From contig OOIN01000003.1 in the NCBI GenBank assembly GCA_900323505.1, positions 496,001 through 560,000 of the forward strand: DNA of 64,000 nucleotides. Direction: 5' to 3'. Each line of letters starts with the position of its first letter. Position 1 is the stretch's first letter. Origin of the DNA: Ustilago trichophora (Eukaryota; Basidiomycota; Ustilaginomycetes; Ustilaginales; Ustilaginaceae). Shown here one piece after another: positions 29,832 to 37,611 of the stretch. Both the position numbers and the translations under genes were made by a program. The notes beneath the pieces are model-generated. The model saw only the letters and a list, made by a program, of their open reading frames with translations. It was not told where the DNA came from and did no database searches.

Positions 29832-31754
29832 ATGAGGCTTCAAGAACACCAGACCTTGGAGTGGATCAGCTTTGCATGGCTCATTTTAGCCTTCGCTCTT
29901 TTCTGCCCAAGTTTTGGCTTTCCAGCACCTCCAACAGGAGTCTCGGAACGGCTTGGAAAGGGTTTGGCAGATATTGCCGAAGCGATTCATGAGGATGGCG
30001 CTCGAGATCGTGTGGAATCTATTTCGCGCAGCACGGTGCAGAGCCGTAACGAAGCTGGAGCGAGCTCAAGTCATTCCCAACCTCAAGCTCAAGCCTTCAT
30101 GGACACGGGAGCATCTGCTTCTGGCTCTACCTCCGGTGTCACCCACGTCTTCGTTCCACACTATTCTGCTTATATTCCGATTCAGTATTCACCCGTCCCG
30201 GTCACCTTCCTTCATCCTGCCACCCAAAGGGCTTTGCACCCATCTACTAACATGCTTGTGCATTACGAGGGTCAGCCACATCTGCTGTTTGCACACCAGC
30301 CAACGTCAGTCCCAATCGCAGCTAGACCAGTCCAAGCCGTACCTGCCGCATATTCACAAGAAGCTAGGCTCGCGACACCTTCCCAACCTCAAGGGTCAGA
30401 TCCCCCATTTAATTTGCGGGCTCCTCAGCATTCAGCGAGAGGTCAAAGCTTTGCTGCAACTACGTCGGGTACGCATACGCAGAGGGATAACTCCCAAACT
30501 GGAGGCAGCGCGAATGCAGCTGGAGTCGTCCAAGGCAAGCCAACTTTGGCTGAAATACTCCCACGTCACAGCCAGAAAAAGATGAAACTGTCCCAGCGTC
30601 TGTGGACATCCAGAATGGAGAGAGAGCGCTCAAGGAAAGGAATTACCGAGCAAAGCCAGATGAGCGGTACCGATCCACTTGTCCGACAAACGGCCGTTGA
30701 CAATGTCGAGTCTCTTTCTGACAGTAAATTCCGGCTATTTGAGGAAGAAGACCCCCAAGTCAACACCTTTATCAGCTCTCTGCGCCGGACTAAACAGCCA
30801 GAACAGGACTCAGGCGTGGCAGAGACGAGCCGACCCGTGCGGCCGTACTCTCAGAATGCGCAGAAGCCGTCGCTGCTTGCGAGCAGAACATTCTTTCACC
30901 GCAAACAAGCAGTACAGCTCCTCCTCAAGACCTCGGAGGGACAAAGAAGCCTGTTTGTCACCTACGTAGTGCGACCTAGCTGGATGCCTCCCAGTCCGAC
31001 TCAGGGCTACATCGGCGTCTGGGAAATAGCTCCGTCTCTAGACCCTGAAGCTCTGGGTCTATACTTGCGCGGATTTTTTCCTTTTTTGCCACTTGACTTT
31101 GAGGCGCTGGAGAACCTTCCCCAAGCCACTGGCATGAAGTACTGGTTCTGGAAAGATCGAACAAAGGATGCGGCCTCTCTTCCAACTTTCAATCTCTACA
31201 TAGCCAAAGTCGATCCAGTCATGGTGACTGAGCCGCAAGAGCTCCATCATCTGCAAGACATACCCGAAATTCAAGCTCTCGAGCAGTCCGGTCAAATGCA
31301 AGCTGTCCATTTGCTCAGTAGAACCCACATGGGTCGGCACAATTATGCCTATATGGAGTCTCCCGAGACTGTCGATCTCATTAATCAGTGGAAGATAGCT
31401 GCAGGACTTGTGCCGACTTCTTTCAGACCAATCCCACTAACTCAGGAGCAGATCGAAAACATATCCGCCAACATGGCACCAACGTATCGCAACTGGAGGG
31501 ATGTAAAAGTCTTGGCCAATCAAAATGGCGAGCTGTACATGCTCAGCTGGATTAAGAAGATCCCTTGGCTTAAGCAGCACAGGGGCGCTGCGGTGGTAGT
31601 GTGGAAAATAGGTCCTGTTATCGACGAAAGACGCTTACTAATTGCCAAAGGCTTTTACGGCTTAAAGAAGGGAGAATGGGAACGACTGACCCCCGAAAAT
31701 GTTCCTGGCCTCCGATATTCTCGGTTCCAGCGCGGGATGGCAGAGCTACCTTAG
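29832..31754 (+). CDS. Secreted effector-like protein with two C-terminal modules, cluster paralogue 10
   Basis: Intronless, 640 residues. The signal peptide ends near residue 30 (hydrophobic stretch WISFAWLILAFALFCPSFG), then FPAPPTGVSERLGKGLADI. A long Gln/Ser/Pro/His-rich middle (residues 60-300) is probably disordered. The C-terminal half holds two successive modules: GVWEIAPSLDPEALGLYLRGFF near residue 396 closing with FNLYIAKVD, and VVWKIGPVIDERRLLIAKGFY near residue 590 closing with GLRYSRFQ. Same architecture as paralogue 11, from which it is separated by a DNA transposon. Internal domain duplication is inferred from the repeated W...LxLxGFY pattern. Confidence 0.85.
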   Translation: MRLQEHQTLEWISFAWLILAFALFCPSFGFPAPPTGVSERLGKGLADIAEAIHEDGARDRVESISRSTVQSRNEAGASSSHSQPQAQAFMDTGASASGSTSGVTHVFVPHYSAYIPIQYSPVPVTFLHPATQRALHPSTNMLVHYEGQPHLLFAHQPTSVPIAARPVQAVPAAYSQEARLATPSQPQGSDPPFNLRAPQHSARGQSFAATTSGTHTQRDNSQTGGSANAAGVVQGKPTLAEILPRHSQKKMKLSQRLWTSRMERERSRKGITEQSQMSGTDPLVRQTAVDNVESLSDSKFRLFEEEDPQVNTFISSLRRTKQPEQDSGVAETSRPVRPYSQNAQKPSLLASRTFFHRKQAVQLLLKTSEGQRSLFVTYVVRPSWMPPSPTQGYIGVWEIAPSLDPEALGLYLRGFFPFLPLDFEALENLPQATGMKYWFWKDRTKDAASLPTFNLYIAKVDPVMVTEPQELHHLQDIPEIQALEQSGQMQAVHLLSRTHMGRHNYAYMESPETVDLINQWKIAAGLVPTSFRPIPLTQEQIENISANMAPTYRNWRDVKVLANQNGELYMLSWIKKIPWLKQHRGAAVVVWKIGPVIDERRLLIAKGFYGLKKGEWERLTPENVPGLRYSRFQRGMAELP

Positions 31755-32601
31755 GATGGTCTGCGACTATGCCTTCTTATGTACTGTATGGCTTCCACTT
31801 CAAAGAGTCACACATACACTATATATCTTCCATTCTTAACACTACCATTGTTGCCCGGCACGCTGGTGTTGAATCTGGAACATCAGCGCTCACTACCCAT
31901 GAGTCTGCTTGCTCTTTTTCAATTAGTGAGGTCTTTCGACGATGTGCACATCCTCTCAACTTCCCCGGGAAAATGGCAGAAGCAAATAATACTCTCGAAC
32001 GCGTAGCAGACACCTGAATGAGTTGGTCGATCAAAAGCATCAATCAACGTGGCCTTCGAGGCTGAAGCAGATGGCATACAAAGCATAACGGAGGCCGATG
32101 TTCGGCTTCTTAGACTTTCAAGCCATCAATGTTGGAGCTCACCCATCCATTTGCAGGTGGTCGAGCACAGGGCGTGTGCAACCGAATCTTTATCAATGAA
32201 GCGGAACGCCACTTTTGCCCATGTCCCTCTTCCATGCTCATCAAATGCACAAGGGCATGAATCGACTGCCGATTGCCTTTTCGAAGGCCGAACCACCTCG
32301 TTCGTGAGATGCATCACTTCTTTGCAGATCGCTTTCGCAGTTGCACTGACTCACTCTCACGGCTTCGTAGGTGGGTACCAGACGGGCACAATTGTAACTT
32401 CATGCCTGCACTGGAATTGTCTAAGTGTACACGTTTCTCACGCATTATTTGCCCTGATTGATGTCTGAATCAGGACCGATCAAGAGAATCTGACGGCCGC
32501 AACAGACCGCAGTGAGCGGATGACGACCTCCTCAAGACAGCTGCAAGAATTTCTTTACTGCACCTTGGTGCGCACAAGCTGTAGTGATCGGAAGCATTTG
32601 T
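31755..32601. other. Intergenic region between paralogue 10 and the transposon
   Basis: About 850 bases up to the TA target site. No open frame with recognisable content and no exact GTGGGAC element was noticed. Confidence 0.35.
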
Positions 32602-32603
32602 TA

Positions 32604-32645
32604 ACGTAATTACAGTAGTACCGACGCGTATGTAGTACCGACGCG
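32604..32645 (+). repeat. Left terminal inverted repeat
   Basis: Begins ACGTAATTACAGTAG after the TA duplication. Two TAGTACCGACGCG units 17 bases apart. Matches the right end inverted with one mismatch in 42. Confidence 0.95.
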
Positions 32646-32832
32646 CTGAGTCATTTCCGAGTTCCCACCAATCTGATGTTAGTACCCCCATATGATCGCG
32701 TCTGTGTTTGTCCGAAGCCTGCATGAGACCCACCATCCGACTTTCCGGAACCCCTCATCATCATCGGATAAACCTCCAATACCACTCAATTCCACAATAT
32801 AACTCTATTCTTCTGCATTTCTGGTCATCAGC

Positions 32833-34662
32833 ATGCCGCAACGCCCTTTCTCGAAGCGCTCTGTGGCCTTCCGAGCGGCGTCAGCGGCTGATCGCAACAC
32901 ACGTGAGGTTCGGCTGCAGCGAGCATCCTTGGAGCTCGATAATGGACAGCATGACAGCATCCGACAAGCCGCAGCAGCAAACAGTGTTCCGGAAGCGAGC
33001 TTGCGCCACCGGAGGCAAGGCCGTCAGCCGAAAGTCCGAGCTCAAAGCCATCTGCAACGCCTTACTCCAACCGAAGAGTCGGGTCTGCTTGAGTTCATCC
33101 GCCGTCGTGCCTGCAGCGGCTTTGCCCTGACACCGGCGCTTCTCTGTGAGCACGCCAACAATATCATTCGTTCCGATCCTGCTCGTTGCCAAGCCACAAA
33201 CGTCACACACACGTGGCTGCAGGCATTCCTGCTTCGGCACCCGACAATTCGGTCCCATTGGTCTCGGTGCCTGGACAATGCCCGGCTTTCCGGAGCTACT
33301 GAGACTGTAATAAAGGAATGGTTCAATCGTTTGGCTGATATTATGCGTGAGTACAATGTAGCATCCACAAACATATACAATATGGATGAAACAGGGTTCA
33401 TGTTTGGTCAGGCCGGAAGCGAGCGGATCATTGTGCCTTCCGGCAAACCAGCAGCTCGGTACAAGGCACAGCCAGGAACACGAGAATCAGCAACTATAAT
33501 TGAGTGCATCGGAAGCGGCGGTCAGGTACTATCGCCGCTCGTTATCACCAAAGGCCGGGTCCACACAGTCGGAGAGCAGCGGCGAATGGAAGGTGTACCA
33601 AATTCCTGGAGGTTTGCCAAGACCGACAACGGCTGGACGTCCCACGCACTCGGTCTGGAATGGCTTGAAACCATCTTTGAGCCAGAGACAAGGCCGTCGA
33701 CGCCATCAACTTGGCGCTTGCTCATCATCGACGGCCACAAGTCTCACACCAGTGCGCCGTTCCTCGACCTTTGCTGGAACAGGAACATCATTCCGTTCCT
33801 GCTTCCAGCTCATGCAACCCACGTGATGCAACCCCTGGATGTGTCGATCTTTGGCCCACTTTCGGCTTCGGTCAAGCGTCTGATCTCGGACGCCGCGACC
33901 CACGTGAGCGACGTTGACAAGCCAATGTTTGTTACGATGTACGCCCAGGCACGAGAGAAGGTTCTGACGCAGGCACGAGCCCGGAAGGCCTTCTCCGACA
34001 GCGGAATCACACTTAATCCGAGTGCAAATAAGGTACTTGACCGACTACCCGGGTCAGGAACGCAGCAACACCGGCAGCCGCTGCAGGAACGTGCCGTACC
34101 GGATTCACGGACTGTCTTCGAAGCCACCGTCGCAATTCTAGCTCAGGAACAGGACCCACCTGAGGCCCGAAAGCTCGGAAACTCAATCTCACAAGCACAT
34201 GCACAGACGGAAACAGCACTTGCAGCTTCTCGGGTTGAAGTTGACCTCTTGCGATCGGAGCTGGAGCGAAGGAACAAAACGTCGACGAGGAGGGGCAAGA
34301 AGAGGAAGGATGGTGATCAGAGGGTATTGACACGGACAAAGATGATCACGAGGGCGGAGGCAGAGCAAAACTTAGTTGGAAAGGGAGCATACAAGGGTAG
34401 GAACACTCGAGAGGAGGAGGCCGAGGATGCCGAGGCAGTTCCTGATGGCGACGAAGCAGTTCCTGATGGCGACGAAGCACCTCATGATGGCGACAAAGGG
34501 CTCTCGGCATCACCAAGCATCTCTGCTACACCTGCAGAGCCAAGTATCACCAACAATATCGATCCTGAACTGTCTCTCGACGCCATCAATGACGATGACC
34601 TTGGTGGCTTTGGTTTCTTTGATATCATGCCAGTAGCAAGCTCATCACGCGTCCGACTTTGA
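32833..34662 (+). CDS. pogo/Fot1-family DDE transposase (CENP-B-type DNA binding)
   Basis: A 609-residue intronless frame centred in the element. The N-terminal third is a CENP-B/Tc5-like helix-turn-helix region (RLTPTEESGLLEFIRRRA, THTWLQAFLLRHPTI). The catalytic core has Asp-185 (YNMDETGFMFG), Asp-300 (LLIIDGHKSH) and Asp-336 (HVMQPLDVSIFGPL); the last two are 35 residues apart, the DD35D spacing of the Fot1 group. The C terminus is basic (RRGKKRKDGDQRV) and then acidic, with three short tandem (A)VPDGDE-type units (about 34435-34496). All three catalytic residues are present. It cuts and pastes the element bounded by the 42-base inverted repeats. Confidence 0.95.
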   Translation: MPQRPFSKRSVAFRAASAADRNTREVRLQRASLELDNGQHDSIRQAAAANSVPEASLRHRRQGRQPKVRAQSHLQRLTPTEESGLLEFIRRRACSGFALTPALLCEHANNIIRSDPARCQATNVTHTWLQAFLLRHPTIRSHWSRCLDNARLSGATETVIKEWFNRLADIMREYNVASTNIYNMDETGFMFGQAGSERIIVPSGKPAARYKAQPGTRESATIIECIGSGGQVLSPLVITKGRVHTVGEQRRMEGVPNSWRFAKTDNGWTSHALGLEWLETIFEPETRPSTPSTWRLLIIDGHKSHTSAPFLDLCWNRNIIPFLLPAHATHVMQPLDVSIFGPLSASVKRLISDAATHVSDVDKPMFVTMYAQAREKVLTQARARKAFSDSGITLNPSANKVLDRLPGSGTQQHRQPLQERAVPDSRTVFEATVAILAQEQDPPEARKLGNSISQAHAQTETALAASRVEVDLLRSELERRNKTSTRRGKKRKDGDQRVLTRTKMITRAEAEQNLVGKGAYKGRNTREEEAEDAEAVPDGDEAVPDGDEAPHDGDKGLSASPSISATPAEPSITNNIDPELSLDAINDDDLGGFGFFDIMPVASSSRVRL

Positions 34663-34780
34663 TTCTGTTTAGCTCAACATGTATCATAGCATCTCAGGAA
34701 CACACCATTGAAGTTTGACTTGGATTGATTCACAGACTGCTGAGATCGCTACCATCAGACTGAAAATTAAGCTCGGCGAA

Positions 34781-34822
34781 CGCGTCGGTACTACATCCGC
34801 GTCGGTACTACTGTAATTACGT
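34781..34822 (-). repeat. Right terminal inverted repeat
   Basis: Ends CTACTGTAATTACGT immediately before TA. Mirror of the left end, one mismatch (CATCC for the expected CATAC). Confidence 0.95.
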
Positions 34823-34824
34823 TA

Positions 34825-35229
34825 CCATGAGTAAGCTCAGCGATATTACGCATTGAGTGCTACACGTATCCTCATGCAAGCAAGATTTTCAGCGTTGACA
34901 ACGACATTGACTGCAGCGTCAACCCGACTTCATTGATTAAGCAGAGGTGGGACCCACGACGTCGATCCAGTGCAGGCACGAGCTTGAGTCGGTGCCTGTC
35001 GTACCCACCTATGAGGCCGCGAAAGAACCAGCGCAACCACGGAAGCATTCAGCAAAGAAGGTAGGGCAACGCTACCAAGGCAAAACAGACCCCGTGTCGG
35101 TGTGGTACAAGCACCAAAAAAAATTCTTTACGAAAGGGCATAAAGTCTGGTTCTCTCTTTGCTGTTTTCCGAGCATCTTTTCACCCTAGAACCTCGACCA
35201 CTGCCTTCTTGCGTTCCGAGCTAGGCAAC
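34825..35229. promoter_or_regulatory. Upstream region of paralogue 11
   Basis: 405 bases. GTGGGACCCAC at 34947-34957 contains overlapping heptamers on both strands, 283 bases before the ATG. CATAAAG near 35139 is a possible TATA element 91 bases before the ATG. Confidence 0.5.
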
Positions 35230-37125
35230 ATGCTTTGGACAGGCTTCCAGGTACACATGCGCTGCATCATCATTGCTGCAGCCATCTTGTGCGCCTGCCC
35301 AGCTTCTTCCAGACCAACTCCTCCGACGAGACCTCTGACAGAGCTTCCGGAAGAGATCGCACGCTTCTTCCAGGATCAGTATGAAGGCCAACATGTACAA
35401 CATTTGAACGCATTCCCGGACTTCAAAGAATATGAATTAGATGCGCAACCGTTGCACAGCACCACTCCAGTTTTTGGTTTACATGCCCAGACGAGCGCGT
35501 CTTCTTGGTTCCCACCAAGATACTCAACTCCCCCTCTCGGTCACAGTGTAGACCTTCAGAACCATCCCAACTTTTTCGTGAATCATCAGATGCATTCCCC
35601 GGTCATGGGGCAACACATCACCGCCAATGACATCGAGAGAAAGTCTCCAGCTCCATCGAATCAATTCGTTTCCCCGATGGCAATGCAGGCTGCACCTTCA
35701 TCCAGTAACTCTCTGTATAGCATTCGTCCCGATGTGCTTCTTAATCAAGGTATCTGGGGTCATGGAGAAGGTCCATCGCCGTCGAGTTCCTGGCTTATCC
35801 CGCATGCATCCTCTCCTCCACAGCTGCACGCCCTTTCACAGAGTCCTCAACAGCCTATTTTCAATCTTCCGGAGATCCACCCATTTTCGTCAACACGTCG
35901 CCCAGCTGTTCAAGAGCTTCAGCCTGCGAACGAAGAGAACAAGGCTCCCGGAAATACTCGAAGCTTGGTCCGAGCCTTTCAAGGAAGTCCTGGGCTCAAA
36001 GTCATCGGGGACTTCCGCACTGTCATACAACCCGACTACGAAGTCGCTTGGTTCATCAACAGGCTCCGTTCTAATCCGCTGGTAGGCCAGGAAGGAGGGA
36101 GCAAGATCGAAGATCAGATACCAGTCGAAGTGAAGGAGTCATTTCTGGAAGACCCTAACACTCTAGCGATTCGCGTCTTCTATGCTCGTACAATCGTCAA
36201 ACAGCTGGTTCTCAAGGGAGAAAAAGGCGAGAGATACCTCCTTCTGACACTGTCGCCACACCCCAACTTTCTGGCGCAAAGAGGCCGAACTAGTGTTGTT
36301 GGAGTTTGGGAGCTCGGCGAGGTAAAGTCTGCAGGTGATTCGCTCCTCTATATGCGTGGGTTTTACCGGTTCACACCCAAAGAATTTGAGGAACTGGGCA
36401 GGATTCCACAGATAGGCATGAAGCAATACGGGGCGGTCGTTCGTAAGGTGTCTACGATGAGCCACTCAAATTACGCTCTCAGGCTTAGCTTCGAAAAATT
36501 GGATGAATCAGTAGGATTTACCAGTGCAGAATCTGGAGATACTGCCGAGATCCAGCAGCAACTAGAGCCCAGCGAATATGAACAAGGGGTCCAATTCGGC
36601 AGAAGGCAGACAGGAAGATACCTGTTCACCTATGAATACTCTCCCGAGGTTGCCCAGTTAACACAAAAGTGGAAAGAGGAGGCAAAGTTAAGCCAGGACG
36701 CATTCATACCCATCAAGCTGACGAAGGAACAAAGGAGAAACATTGGTCCCCAACTCAAATTCTCGTTTCACAAAGCGAGGGAAGCCAAGGAGTTGTACGG
36801 ACCTGGCGGTGAGCCGCTCATGCTTGTCCACTATGCAAGGTCGGCTTATTTCCCTCAACAGCGAAACAACATTCTAGCGATCTGGCGATTCGGGCCGATG
36901 GTTGACGAGCAACAAAAACTGATTGCTCTCGGCTTCTACCAATTAAGTGCCGCGATGTGGCGCCAGATGACGCCTGAAAGGCTGAGAGGACTACGAATTG
37001 TATATTTTCAGTACAACTGGACAGGTCCTCGCGAACTGTCCGATATTTTAGCGGAGAACCAAGCTCAACGAGGAATCACCCTTGCCCGTCCCTTCCGGCC
37101 CGTCTGGCGACATGAAGCCTCTTGA
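35230..37125 (+). CDS. Secreted effector-like protein with two C-terminal modules, cluster paralogue 11
   Basis: Intronless, 631 residues from the first ATG at 35230; the open frame begins with TTG at 35209. A second ATG at 35257 would give a more compact signal peptide (MRCIIIAAAILCACPASS). A long Ser/Pro/His/Gln-rich region (about 40-260) follows. Two modules are visible: GVWELGEVKSAGDSLLYMRGFYRF near residue 358 and AIWRFGPMVDEQQKLIALGFYQL near 550, each preceded by a segment ending in a run of hydrophobic residues. The second is preceded by LTKEQRRNIGPQL, like LTQEQIENISANM in paralogue 10. Last member of the cluster on this side. Confidence 0.83.
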   Translation: MLWTGFQVHMRCIIIAAAILCACPASSRPTPPTRPLTELPEEIARFFQDQYEGQHVQHLNAFPDFKEYELDAQPLHSTTPVFGLHAQTSASSWFPPRYSTPPLGHSVDLQNHPNFFVNHQMHSPVMGQHITANDIERKSPAPSNQFVSPMAMQAAPSSSNSLYSIRPDVLLNQGIWGHGEGPSPSSSWLIPHASSPPQLHALSQSPQQPIFNLPEIHPFSSTRRPAVQELQPANEENKAPGNTRSLVRAFQGSPGLKVIGDFRTVIQPDYEVAWFINRLRSNPLVGQEGGSKIEDQIPVEVKESFLEDPNTLAIRVFYARTIVKQLVLKGEKGERYLLLTLSPHPNFLAQRGRTSVVGVWELGEVKSAGDSLLYMRGFYRFTPKEFEELGRIPQIGMKQYGAVVRKVSTMSHSNYALRLSFEKLDESVGFTSAESGDTAEIQQQLEPSEYEQGVQFGRRQTGRYLFTYEYSPEVAQLTQKWKEEAKLSQDAFIPIKLTKEQRRNIGPQLKFSFHKAREAKELYGPGGEPLMLVHYARSAYFPQQRNNILAIWRFGPMVDEQQKLIALGFYQLSAAMWRQMTPERLRGLRIVYFQYNWTGPRELSDILAENQAQRGITLARPFRPVWRHEAS

Positions 37126-37611
37126 TTTCTCTCACTACCTCTCTGAATGCCTTTCTGCGTCTCTTCCCTTGAATTTTGTTATTCATGTAGTCATGACCAT
37201 GATCAGCACAAACATCAATCCACAACCGAGCATCACATGTTTCGAGATTGCTTGTACTGAGACTGAGAATAAGCGCGAACTTAAGCCGATGCATTCACGC
37301 AAGTACACGGAATTGTGGAGGAGTGGGACCGCGCTTTAACGCGCGCGCAAATGATCAACATCGCCGAGCTGTATCCTGGGCGATGGAAGACTTGTGCCCG
37401 AGCTTCAGCATCGATCCGTCGAGCACGCCAAAAGCCACATGCATTCGCACCGGTTGAATCCGCTCATATTGATCAATTGGTCCCACACAGTGGCTGGTCG
37501 GAAATTTCCGAAAATCGATTGCATTTGGGGAAGAAGACTTTTTGCATTCTAACAAGAGAGCGTACGGCTGGAATTCATCATTGCAGCTCGGCGGTTAGCG
37601 TCTGGGATGAA
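37126..37611. other. Convergent intergenic region at the right edge of the cluster
   Basis: 486 bases between paralogue 11 and the 3' end of the F-box-like gene. Two heptamers (GTGGGAC 37323-37329, GTCCCAC 37480-37486) occur with no plus-strand effector gene after them. They could be chance matches or the promoter of a lost gene. Confidence 0.4.

Larger units (their letters stand above)
32604..34822 (+). mobile_element. Intact pogo/Fot1-type DNA transposon
   Basis: A 2219-base element bounded by 42-base terminal inverted repeats with one mismatch, flanked by TA on both sides (32602-32603 and 34823-34824), the target duplication of the Tc1/mariner/pogo superfamily. It contains one complete 609-codon transposase gene in the same orientation as the surrounding effector genes. 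Each inverted repeat holds two copies of TAGTACCGACGCG, probably paired transposase-binding sites. No frameshift or stop was seen, so the copy looks young and possibly autonomous. Confidence 0.95.
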
